Below, one piece after another: positions 1 through 5,581 of a stretch of DNA of 6,133 nucleotides (positions are counted from its first letter, which is position 1; the number at the start of each line of letters is the position of its first letter). The stretch is from the NCBI GenBank assembly GCA_944389985.1, contig CALXON010000160.1, positions 1 through 6,133 of the forward strand, read 5' to 3'. The notes beneath the pieces were generated by a model. It worked only from the letters and a program-made list of their open reading frames with translations. It was not told where the DNA came from and ran no database searches. The position numbers were made by a program, and so were the translations under genes. The stretch is from an uncultured Spirochaetaceae bacterium. Its GTDB lineage: Bacteria > Spirochaetota > Spirochaetia > Sphaerochaetales > Sphaerochaetaceae.

Positions 1-431
1 GTCTCCGTCGCAAGCAGTCCGAAGAGCTTCGCCCTCAGAGAGAGGTCGACGAGTTTGGCCTCCATGGACCCTTCAAGCTCGAAGTATTTGTCAGCATATA
101 TTCTCAGAAGCTGAGCCATGTCACGGACTTCATCGGGAATACCGAACATGCCGATCACACCTATCATGTGACCTTTGTATGTCAGCGGCATGTTGTATCC
201 GACCTTCGCTCCGGGATAGTTCGGAAGGATATCCTCGGTTATCGCGAGATCATGACCTGAGACCGCGACATGTCTGGCACCGGTGTGAAGCGTTCCTATC
301 CTGTGTTTCTCCGTGGACGCTATTATGATCCCGTCCATGTCCATGATGTTTATTGTCCTGTTTCCGAGAAGCTTCGAGACTGCCTCGACGAGCTCCTGAC
401 AGAATGGCTTGAAGTCGGCAATATCGATCAT
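1..431 (-). CDS. CdaR/SdaR-like sugar-diacid-type transcriptional regulator, N-terminal part (cut by left window edge)
   Basis: Read on the minus strand from the ATG at 431, the frame stays open for 143 residues to the window edge. The visible part matches the N-terminal putative sugar-diacid recognition domain (Diacid_rec) of CdaR/SdaR regulators: a leading helix, then NRTINIMDMDGIIIAST, ERIG-type KHRIGTLHTGA, and later GYNMPLTYKGHMIGVIGMFG followed by a helix with GIPDEVRDMAQLL. The E. coli family member has the same order (INVMD..GRIIGSGD, RIGELHEGA, GINLPL...GVIGLTGEP). In the family this domain senses a small carboxylated ligand and the C-terminal helix-turn-helix binds DNA; the latter lies outside the window. 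The start codon shares one base with the stop of the upstream metallo-hydrolase gene (TGATG), which implies translational coupling and a single operon. A purine-rich AGGGGA lies slightly far upstream, within that gene. The family call is firm; the actual ligand is unknown. Confidence 0.82.
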   Translation of the reverse strand, partial: MIDIADFKPFCQELVEAVSKLLGNRTINIMDMDGIIIASTEKHRIGTLHTGARHVAVSGHDLAITEDILPNYPGAKVGYNMPLTYKGHMIGVIGMFGIPDEVRDMAQLLRIYADKYFELEGSMEAKLVDLSLRAKLFGLLATE

Positions 432-1258
432 CAGATTATCACACAGTCCCCTACTGAAAGCCCTGATGCCGAGCTTCCGAGCATATCTCTCGCCATCTCC
501 TCCGCATGCAGGCCGGAACAGTGGCACATTCCTATGACATCAACCCCGTCAGATCTGAGGCTGTTGACAGAGCCTGTGATCCTCTCATCCCCCGCTTCGA
601 CAAGATGTGTTCCTCCGAAAACGGCGTGGATCTTCTCTCCGCTTCTCTCATGGATCGAATCGATCATGTTGACGATTCCTGGATGTGAGCAGCCGACGAT
701 GACGACAAAGCCCTTGTCCGTACTAACCGCAAGCGCGATCTCATCCGAAAAATCATCCTGTACGAATCCTCCGGCCGTCTCCTTCACGAAACGGTCAGGT
801 ATGATCTCCTCCGCATGCACTCTCGGGAAACCCTGATAGAGAGTCATGCCGGGAAGGATCTCCTCCATTCCAGTTACGGTATGGACCGGAAAACCATTTG
901 ACAATGCGAAGGTCTCATCCCAACCTGCGGAGAGATCCGTATAGCGTATTCCGTCTCTGGCGAACTTCTTCTCGAAAAAGCCGGGACCGACAAAGAGACG
1001 GGCACCTGTATATCCTGCCTCCGCGAAATCACGGAACCCCGCAGCGTGATCATAATGGCTGTGACTGATGACCACAGCATCAAGCCCTTCGAGAGAAATT
1101 CCGAGCTTATGGGCGTTATACAGGAAATGGCTTCCCGCACTGCAGTCAAAAAGGACTCTGTACTCTCCATCCTCAACAAGCAGACTCAGACCATGCTCAT
1201 TTATGAGTGATTTATGCTCAGATGCTGTATTCTCCATCAGCGCCGTAATCCTAAGCAT
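431..1258 (-). CDS. Metallo-beta-lactamase-fold metallohydrolase, COG1237 type
   Basis: This is a complete 275-residue protein. The metal-binding signature HSHYDH sits at residues 66-71, after the strand LDAVVIS. Further metal-ligand positions fit the fold: GCSHPGI (His192), FGGTHL (His218) and MCHCSG (His246). The N-terminus (LMENTASEH, then EHGLSLLVEDG and VLFDCSAG) is typical of the subgroup often named 7,8-dihydropterin-6-methyl-4-(beta-D-ribofuranosyl)aminobenzene 5'-phosphate synthase, where the usual wording is NT...EHGLS.LI...LFDTG and HCTG near the end. That product name comes from methanogens and is not a safe function for this protein; a cytosolic di-metal hydrolase is all that can be said. 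There is no signal peptide. The start is fixed by a strong GGAGG six bases upstream. The gene is first in an operon with the CdaR-like regulator, so substrate or product may relate to that regulator's ligand. Confidence 0.88.
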   Translation of the reverse strand: MLRITALMENTASEHKSLINEHGLSLLVEDGEYRVLFDCSAGSHFLYNAHKLGISLEGLDAVVISHSHYDHAAGFRDFAEAGYTGARLFVGPGFFEKKFARDGIRYTDLSAGWDETFALSNGFPVHTVTGMEEILPGMTLYQGFPRVHAEEIIPDRFVKETAGGFVQDDFSDEIALAVSTDKGFVVIVGCSHPGIVNMIDSIHERSGEKIHAVFGGTHLVEAGDERITGSVNSLRSDGVDVIGMCHCSGLHAEEMARDMLGSSASGLSVGDCVII

Positions 1259-1264
1259 GTAAAA

Positions 1265-1270
1265 CCTCCA
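1265..1270 (-). promoter_or_regulatory. Ribosome binding site of the metallohydrolase gene
   Basis: TGGAGG on the minus strand lies six bases before the ATG at 1258. It is an almost ideal Shine-Dalgarno sequence and settles this start codon. It also shows that the host uses classical SD signals, which makes their absence at two plus-strand genes in this window notable. Confidence 0.85.
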
Positions 1271-1323
1271 GTTTTCCTATCTGATATTGTACTTCCTCTG
1301 AACTATGTCAGATTAATAATGTT

Positions 1324-1339
1324 TTGGTACATATACCAA
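1324..1339. promoter_or_regulatory. Palindromic operator candidate TTGGTACATATACCAA
   Basis: Two perfect 6-base arms, TTGGTA and TACCAA, flank CATA. Only one base pair breaks the symmetry over the 16 bases. The site lies about 65 bases upstream of the metallohydrolase start and about 95 bases upstream of the membrane-protein start, so a bound dimer could control either or both directions. Its size and form fit a dimeric helix-turn-helix repressor or activator site; the central GGTA...TACC resembles, among others, GntR-type operators. Which protein binds is unknown. The CdaR-like regulator two genes away is the nearest candidate. Confidence 0.5.
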
Positions 1340-1396
1340 TTCACAAAAACAATCTTCAGCGTTTCAAGTGTATTAAGCACGTCAGTGCACACTCTT

Positions 1397-1425
1397 TTGC
1401 AAACAGGGATACATGCTGGTATCAT
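1397..1425 (+). promoter_or_regulatory. Candidate sigma70-type promoter for the membrane/TPR-like gene
   Basis: TTGCAA at 1397-1402 (4 of 6 to TTGACA) and TATCAT at 1420-1425 (5 of 6 to TATAAT) are separated by the optimal 17 bases. Transcription would begin near 1432, right at the ATG at 1433, which would make the mRNA leaderless or nearly so. This fits the lack of a usable Shine-Dalgarno sequence at that start. It is a prediction from consensus matching only. Confidence 0.4.
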
Positions 1426-1432
1426 TCAGGGC

Positions 1433-2182
1433 ATGATCAGGTGTTTCAGAAAGAGTATCGTGGCAGTCTCGGTGATCGCCGCTGTGGCGCTTGCCCTTGA
1501 TATCTACATCATATTCATCAAGGATTTCGCTCTGTGGTGGACAAGGCCTTTCACCTCCCTCATGATCGCTCTCATCGGCATATTCACCGCCCGTGTGACA
1601 GGCAGTCTCATCGCATCAGCCGAGAACACGAAGCTTCTGAATATACTGTACAGCGAGATGGATCCGGGAAGGTTCACAGCTTGCTATGCTCCCGTCACGG
1701 AAAAGGTCAGGAGGGGATCATTCGACTCCTTCTCCTCGAAAGCCTACCTTGCTGACGGTTACTCGGCAGGAGGAGAACCGAAGAAGGCTCTGGAGATCAT
1801 AGACAAGGCATATGAAGAGACATCGGACAAGGCGAAGATCTTCCCGTTCTACAGGACGAACAGGACAAGGTATCTCATAGCAGCAGGATGCTATGAAGAG
1901 GCTGAGGAAGAGATCGGAACACTTCTTTCCGGAATCGACGGAAAGAATGCCGCGCTGAAGGCGAACATAGAGAAGAACATCCTTCCGCTGAGGGAGTTTC
2001 TGGATGCGTTCCTGCATGGAAACACGGACTGCACATCTCTTGAGAGTGATATGGAGTACAGCCGGGTGCTCACGACAAAACTGGAAGCTGCAAGACTTGT
2101 CAGGATCCTTAGACAGAAAGAAGGAAAGAGCACGAAACAGGCAGACAGGATACTTTCGGAGTACCCTCTCTTCAAGGCATGA
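1433..2182 (+). CDS. Two-helix membrane protein with TPR-like helical cytosolic domain (hypothetical)
   Basis: The chosen start gives 249 residues with a basic N-terminus (MIRCFRKS), a hydrophobic helix at about residues 9-28, a second at about 39-60 (SLMIALIGIFTA..GSLIAS), and a soluble, charge-rich helical remainder. The tail shows TPR-like helix pairs, for example KAYLADGYSAGGEPKKALEI and YLIAAGCYEEAEEEIGTLL, with the small-Ala-Gly/Tyr pattern of such repeats. This predicts an inner-membrane protein with a cytosolic interaction domain; no enzymatic motif is visible. The frame is open back to 1214, but the extra 73 residues run through the AT-rich divergent promoter region and the palindrome and look non-coding. 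The start is not supported by a well-spaced Shine-Dalgarno sequence (AGGG lies only one base before the ATG). I do not recognise a named family. The gene is divergent from the metallohydrolase operon. Confidence 0.72.
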   Translation: MIRCFRKSIVAVSVIAAVALALDIYIIFIKDFALWWTRPFTSLMIALIGIFTARVTGSLIASAENTKLLNILYSEMDPGRFTACYAPVTEKVRRGSFDSFSSKAYLADGYSAGGEPKKALEIIDKAYEETSDKAKIFPFYRTNRTRYLIAAGCYEEAEEEIGTLLSGIDGKNAALKANIEKNILPLREFLDAFLHGNTDCTSLESDMEYSRVLTTKLEAARLVRILRQKEGKSTKQADRILSEYPLFKA

Positions 2183-2316
2183 CAAAGGCCTGCCGCGGAG
2201 CAGGCCCTCTGGAAAATGAAATGGTGGAGGCAGAGCTTCTTATCGACATGATCAGGGGGAATACTGTCCAGTCAGCGGTACTGAGCTGGGATCTGACTGT
2301 GAGGATAAGCGGCTGA
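2179..2316 (+). CDS. Possible small protein with DUF2007-like helix, or gene remnant
   Basis: An ATG at 2179 overlaps the stop of the preceding gene (ATGA) and opens a 45-residue frame. An in-frame ATG at 2221 gives a 31-residue version preceded by GGA at a reasonable distance. The segment NEMVEAELLIDMIRGNTVQ followed by SAVLS resembles the EAELL..L...GI.AVL pattern of small DUF2007-type proteins, but the family normally runs to about 65-75 residues, so this would be truncated. The hairpin at 2187-2206 falls in the first codons of the longer version, which favours either the shorter start or no gene at all. No known function can be assigned. The resemblance is from memory of the pattern and is weak; a decayed gene fragment is equally possible. 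Confidence 0.28.
   Translation: MTKACRGAGPLENEMVEAELLIDMIRGNTVQSAVLSWDLTVRISG
2187..2206 (+). terminator. GC-rich hairpin just after the membrane/TPR-like gene, possible terminator
   Basis: GGCCTGC and GCAGGCC form a perfect 7-bp stem around a CGCGGA loop, beginning four bases after the stop codon. The position is typical of an intrinsic terminator. The run that follows is CTCTGG rather than a U-tract, so termination would be weak or the hairpin may serve as a 3' end stabiliser. It also lies inside the small ORF 2179-2316, and the two readings compete. Confidence 0.45.
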
Positions 2317-2351
2317 ATTTCAGTAAATGTCTCAAGTCGGGCAAAATGGTA

Positions 2352-2378
2352 TTGTTGGTAGCTGTTATTTCATATACC
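2352..2378 (+). promoter_or_regulatory. Candidate promoter/operator region of the DUF1538 gene
   Basis: The AT-rich 70 bases before the DUF1538 gene contain TTGTTG (2352-2357) and TATACC (2373-2378) 15 bases apart, a weak sigma70-like pair that would start transcription only a few bases before the ATG at 2389. The same stretch holds TTGGTA (2355-2360) and CATATACC (2371-2378). Both words occur in the palindrome at 1324-1339, here spread apart with 12 bases between TTGGTA and TATACC. No Shine-Dalgarno sequence is seen in front of the ATG. Confidence 0.3.
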
Positions 2379-2388
2379 TTAAATATAG

Positions 2389-3912
2389 ATGAATCCTAAG
2401 CTACGAGAGAAAATAACTGAATCACTGCAGGCTGTCCTGCCGATCACGCTGATAGTCCTTGCGATAAGCATACTGCTTGTTCCGGTGAACATCGGGACGA
2501 TGGCGGTATTCCTGATCGGAGCCATACTCCTTGTTGTCGGTATGGGTTTCTTCCAGCTCGGTGCCGAGATGTCGATGACCCCGCTCGGGGAAGGCATCGG
2601 TGCGAGCATGTCACACTTCCGGCACATCGTTGCGATTGCTGCGATAGGCTTCCTGATGGGAACCATCATAACGATATCCGAACCGGATCTTCAGGTACTT
2701 GCCGAACAGGTTCCCGCAATACCGAACATGACACTCATTCTGACGGTCGCCTGCGGAGTCGGAATATTCCTTGCTGTGGCGATCATAAGAATTCTCCTGC
2801 AGATCAGCCTCTCCACGATCCTCCTGATCTTCTATGTACTTGTGATGGGGCTGTCATTCTTCGTGCCAGACAGCTTCCTTGCAGTTGCATTCGACTCAGG
2901 CGGAGTGACCACCGGCCCGATGACGGTTCCGTTCATCATGGCAATGGGTGTCGGTCTTGCATCTGTCAGAAGTGACAAGAACGCCGCAAGCGACAGTTTC
3001 GGTCTCGTCGCACTCTCAAGTATCGGACCGATCATAGCGGTACTGCTTCTCGGAATCTTCTATACACCGTCGGAAGCGGAGTACTCACTTTCCACGATCA
3101 TGCATGTCGAGACTACAATGGACATCATGCCGGAGTTCCTCTCACAGTTTCCGCGTTACTTCAGCGAGGTCTGCATATCACTGCTGCCGATCTTCGCGGT
3201 ATTCCTGATCTTCCAGCTCATTTCAAAACGCTATAAGAGGATACAGGCGATGAGGCTTGTGATCGGATTCGTCTATACATACTTCGGTCTTGTTCTCTTC
3301 CTCTGTGGTGTGAATGTTGGATTCGCCCCTGTCGGAGCCTTCATCGGCAGCGCCATAGCCTCAGCAGGAGCTGCGGAGTGGCTTCTCATCCCGATAGGCG
3401 CCCTCATAGGTTACTACATAGTCAAGGCGGAGCCTGCAATACAGGTTCTCAACAGACAGGTGAATGATGTCACGAATGGTGCGGTATCCGCAAAAACAAT
3501 GAACATATGCATGTCAGCCGGTGTATCGATAAGTGTGGCTCTGGCAATGTTCCGCGTGCTTACAGGAATACCGATCTACTGGATCATCATTCCGGGATAC
3601 ATCATTGCGCTTACACTGTCGTTCTTCGTTCCCAGGATCTTCGTCGGTATCGCATTCGACTCAGGCGGAGTGGCAAGCGGTCCGATGACGACGACATTCC
3701 TCCTTCCGCTGAGCATCGGAGCATGTGAGGCATCGGGAGGAAACATGATGACCGACGCATTCGGAGTCGTCGCCCTTGTCGCGATGACACCGCTTATCGC
3801 AATACAGCTCATGGGACTGCATTACAAGCTCAAGTCCGGCAAGGCTGCGACAGGTGTCAGCACAGGAGCGAAGGACGAGATCATCGAAATACAGGAGGTG
3901 TGGTATGCCTGA
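2389..3912 (+). CDS. DUF1538 family membrane protein, two homologous halves; putative transporter
   Basis: A 507-residue polytopic inner-membrane protein with about a dozen hydrophobic helices. It is two DUF1538 units in tandem. The first half has ISEPDLQVLAEQV (from Ile96) and AFDSGGVTTGPMT (167-179); the second has KAEPAIQVLNRQV (from Lys346) and AFDSGGVASGPMT (422-434). Each signature is followed by a similar stretch (ASDSFGLVALSSIGP and MTDAFGVVALVAMTP). The conserved Glu-Pro and the Asp-Ser-Gly-Gly in mid-membrane regions resemble the re-entrant or broken-helix sites of ion-coupled transporters with internal repeats; this is inference, since the family has no assigned substrate as far as I know. 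The length is normal for the two-domain form. The start has no Shine-Dalgarno sequence, but no alternative start exists before the first membrane helix. The gene overlaps the P-II gene by 8 bases, implying coupled synthesis and a joint function. Confidence 0.9.
   Translation: MNPKLREKITESLQAVLPITLIVLAISILLVPVNIGTMAVFLIGAILLVVGMGFFQLGAEMSMTPLGEGIGASMSHFRHIVAIAAIGFLMGTIITISEPDLQVLAEQVPAIPNMTLILTVACGVGIFLAVAIIRILLQISLSTILLIFYVLVMGLSFFVPDSFLAVAFDSGGVTTGPMTVPFIMAMGVGLASVRSDKNAASDSFGLVALSSIGPIIAVLLLGIFYTPSEAEYSLSTIMHVETTMDIMPEFLSQFPRYFSEVCISLLPIFAVFLIFQLISKRYKRIQAMRLVIGFVYTYFGLVLFLCGVNVGFAPVGAFIGSAIASAGAAEWLLIPIGALIGYYIVKAEPAIQVLNRQVNDVTNGAVSAKTMNICMSAGVSISVALAMFRVLTGIPIYWIIIPGYIIALTLSFFVPRIFVGIAFDSGGVASGPMTTTFLLPLSIGACEASGGNMMTDAFGVVALVAMTPLIAIQLMGLHYKLKSGKAATGVSTGAKDEIIEIQEVWYA
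3893..3898 (+). promoter_or_regulatory. Ribosome binding site of the tandem P-II gene, inside the DUF1538 gene
   Basis: AGGAGG within the last codons of the DUF1538 gene lies six bases before the ATG at 3905. It fixes the P-II start and rules out the in-frame upstream ATG at 3854, which lacks such a signal and would add 17 residues inside the DUF1538 gene. Confidence 0.85.
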
Positions 3913-4576
3913 GGGAAAACTGTACAGAATACTCATGCTGATAGCCAGCCCTGACATATCCTCGAAAGCTGAGCATCTGCTTTCGGATGATGGAATACCT
4001 GTACAGTACAGCGTGAAGGTACAGGGTACGGCCTCGAGCGACATCATGAACATGCTGGGACTTGGAACCTCGGAGAAGATCATGATGGCGACTGTCGTCA
4101 GGCAGCAGGATGCATCAGCGATTCTGCGATCATTCAGGAAGAAGCTGTATCTCGGAATGCCGAACACCGGAGTCGCATTCACGGTTCCTGTATCAGGCGG
4201 AACAGCTGCGCTCTTCAATTTCATAGACAAGGCGGAAAGCAGCGAAGGAGGAAACATTATGGCAGAGGAAGGCAGGGACTCCTGCATGATCATAGCAATA
4301 GTCAATCAGGGATCGAGCGATGATGTGATGAAGGCTGCGCGTCCTGCAGGTGCAACCGGCGGAACGGTATTCCACTCAAGACGTCTCGGAGATGAGAAGG
4401 CCGTACAGAGATGGGGCATAACGATTCAGGAAGAGAGAGAAGTCGTCATGATCCTTGCCCGCAACAGCAGGAAGAAGGAGATCATGGAGGCGATCAACGA
4501 GCACTGCGGCATCACCACAGAGTGTCACGGTGTGGTATTCTCCGTTCCCATCGCAGACATAGAGGGTATCGGCTGA
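3905..4576 (+). CDS. Tandem P-II (GlnB)-like regulatory protein, partner of DUF1538
   Basis: A 223-residue soluble protein with two P-II-like ferredoxin-fold units. Unit 1 is about residues 6-98 (YRILMLIASPD ... GMPNTGVAFTVPV); unit 2 is about 125-220 (CMIIAIVNQGSSDDVMKAA, then AGATGGTVFHSRR, EREVVMILARN and GVVFSVPIADIEGI). Unit 2 follows the P-II order beta-alpha-beta, T-loop, beta-alpha-beta, with the GATGGTV element before the loop and the closing hydrophobic strand. The loop is short and lacks the uridylylated tyrosine of GlnB, so control by GlnD is unlikely. Unit 1 is more diverged and contains SSDIMNMLGLGTSEK where the loop would be. A normal GlnB is about 112 residues, so this is a fused double-length form. 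The 8-base overlap with the DUF1538 gene suggests that it binds and gates that membrane protein, as GlnK does for AmtB. The ligand is not readable from sequence. Confidence 0.85.
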   Translation: MPEGKLYRILMLIASPDISSKAEHLLSDDGIPVQYSVKVQGTASSDIMNMLGLGTSEKIMMATVVRQQDASAILRSFRKKLYLGMPNTGVAFTVPVSGGTAALFNFIDKAESSEGGNIMAEEGRDSCMIIAIVNQGSSDDVMKAARPAGATGGTVFHSRRLGDEKAVQRWGITIQEEREVVMILARNSRKKEIMEAINEHCGITTECHGVVFSVPIADIEGIG

Positions 4577-4579
4577 TCA

Positions 4580-5560
4580 TCAGGAATGAGCTTCCTGCCA
4601 GGATTCAAGACGGGTCCTGACATTCTCCTCAAGATTCCTGAAAAAGAACTGGTAATCATAAAGGTGGTACACACCATCCGGGAAAAGGCTGTTGCTGTAG
4701 TCCTCCGGGATTATGTCGACAGCTTTGAGCGTTCCCCTATCCTCATCAAGATAACATCCTGTCAGATTCGGTATCTCACCTGTGATGGCGCCTGAATAAT
4801 CTGTGAAGCATGCTCCAATGTTCAGACTTCTGTCCGCAGGTGTGCTGTCCATCCTCCAGTTCAGCGGATTGATGCCGAGTGTACGGATTCCCTCCGGAAC
4901 GATTATCGAAGAGTCTGCTTCAGGAGCTTCTGTTGAGAACATGACGATGACACCTGTATCATCCTCCCCTTCCGCCATCTTCAGATGAGGACTCCTCTCA
5001 AGGTCCTCTGCGGTGATTCTCCATCCGATGCAGTATGCAGCTACAAGAAGATCGTTGTATTCAGGATCATCGAAATAATCCTCAAGAAGCCTCAGTGCAT
5101 GTTGTGCTCCCTGCGAGAAACCTGCGAGTATCAGCGGTCTGCCATCATTGATGTTCTCCATATAGTACTCGAATGCGGCAGAGACATCATCGTATGCGAT
5201 ATCGAGATACGGCTTCATATCCTCCTCGCTACCAAGGTAGAGAGGGAATACGATCTGACGGTAGAACGGAGCGTACATAACAGCCGAATCCTCATAGATT
5301 CCCTTCTCCATGTTCAGCGCTCCGGTGAAATTCGCCTTCACCTTCTCATCATCCATAGACATGTTGAGATTGCCGTCCGTTCCCATATCCACAGTCGGAC
5401 AGATCAGGAAGAGGTCCGCATCCTTTCCTTCTCCTATACCGTAGTAAGCCCAGTTATCCTGATCGGAGTAATCGACAGGAGAACTGCAGAACAGAGAGCC
5501 TGCAGCCATGATGAGAACAGTAAGGAAGACAGCTATCCGCCTGATATGATTCATGAGCAT
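4580..5560 (-). CDS. Exported DUF3089 alpha/beta-hydrolase-like protein
   Basis: A 326-residue protein. The N-terminus is an export signal: basic NHIRRI, then the hydrophobic AVFLTVLIMAAGSL ending near Cys25 (GSLFCSSP). A lipoprotein is possible, but Phe before the Cys makes a poor lipobox, so cleavage by signal peptidase I or an uncleaved anchor cannot be excluded. The mature part follows the DUF3089 family: ADLFLICPTVDMG at about 48-60, MYAPFYRQ (95-102), the nucleophile elbow GFSQGAQ (Ser149), NPLNWR (231-236) and the terminal YHLYDYQFFFRNLEENVRTR with the probable catalytic His299. Activity is likely that of an esterase or lipase-like serine hydrolase in the envelope; the substrate is unknown. 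ATG codons occur at 5560 and 5554 (MLM); neither has a strong Shine-Dalgarno sequence. The gene follows the outer-membrane protein gene after 48 bases and converges on the P-II gene with only 3 bases between stops. Confidence 0.85.
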   Translation of the reverse strand: MLMNHIRRIAVFLTVLIMAAGSLFCSSPVDYSDQDNWAYYGIGEGKDADLFLICPTVDMGTDGNLNMSMDDEKVKANFTGALNMEKGIYEDSAVMYAPFYRQIVFPLYLGSEEDMKPYLDIAYDDVSAAFEYYMENINDGRPLILAGFSQGAQHALRLLEDYFDDPEYNDLLVAAYCIGWRITAEDLERSPHLKMAEGEDDTGVIVMFSTEAPEADSSIIVPEGIRTLGINPLNWRMDSTPADRSLNIGACFTDYSGAITGEIPNLTGCYLDEDRGTLKAVDIIPEDYSNSLFPDGVYHLYDYQFFFRNLEENVRTRLESWQEAHS

Positions 5561-5564
5561 ATAT

Positions 5565-5581
5565 TACCGCTCATCGCGGTA
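5565..5581 (-). promoter_or_regulatory. Hairpin over the translation initiation region of the DUF3089 gene
   Basis: TACCGC and GCGGTA are perfect 6-base arms around a 5-base loop; on the minus strand the loop is GATGA. The 3' arm ends four bases before the first ATG (5560), and the only SD-like bases (GAGCGG) are in the loop and the 3' arm. Folding would hide them. There is no U-tract, so it is not a typical terminator for the upstream outer-membrane gene. Confidence 0.4.

Larger units (their letters stand above)
1259..1432. other. Divergent intergenic region between the metallohydrolase operon and the membrane/TPR-like gene
   Basis: This 174-base stretch is clearly more AT-rich than the flanking genes and has no credible gene of its own. 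It holds the minus-strand ribosome binding site, a 16-bp palindrome at 1324-1339, a smaller inverted repeat GCAC-GTCA-GTGC at 1377-1388 and a plus-strand promoter candidate at 1397-1425. Minus-strand promoter elements are less clear. TACAAT at 1286-1291 is a possible -10, but the only nearby -35-like hexamer (CTGACA, 1306-1311) is 14 bases away, which is short. The frame of the plus-strand gene happens to stay open through this region, but the residues look like translated intergenic sequence. Confidence 0.7.

Noticed and set aside
270..836. Long plus-strand open frame of 188 codons
   Set aside because: It lies antisense to the regulator and metallohydrolase genes, which both match known families, and its translation is rich in Ser, Pro and Thr with no domain pattern.
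1214..1432. N-terminal extension of the membrane/TPR-like protein
   Set aside because: It would overlap the start of the divergent metallohydrolase gene and run through the promoter region and palindrome. The start at 1433 gives a clean basic-then-hydrophobic N-terminus.
1718..2185. Minus-strand open frame of 155 codons opposite the membrane/TPR-like gene
   Set aside because: Cys- and Ser-rich composition with no recognisable pattern; the plus strand has the better coding character and helical repeats.
3854..3904. Upstream in-frame ATG for the P-II protein
   Set aside because: It lacks a ribosome binding site and adds 17 basic residues not expected in P-II. The ATG at 3905 has AGGAGG at ideal spacing.
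3661..4305. Minus-strand open frame of 214 codons across the DUF1538/P-II junction
   Set aside because: It is antisense to two well-recognised domains, and its translation looks like a mirror of them with no family features.
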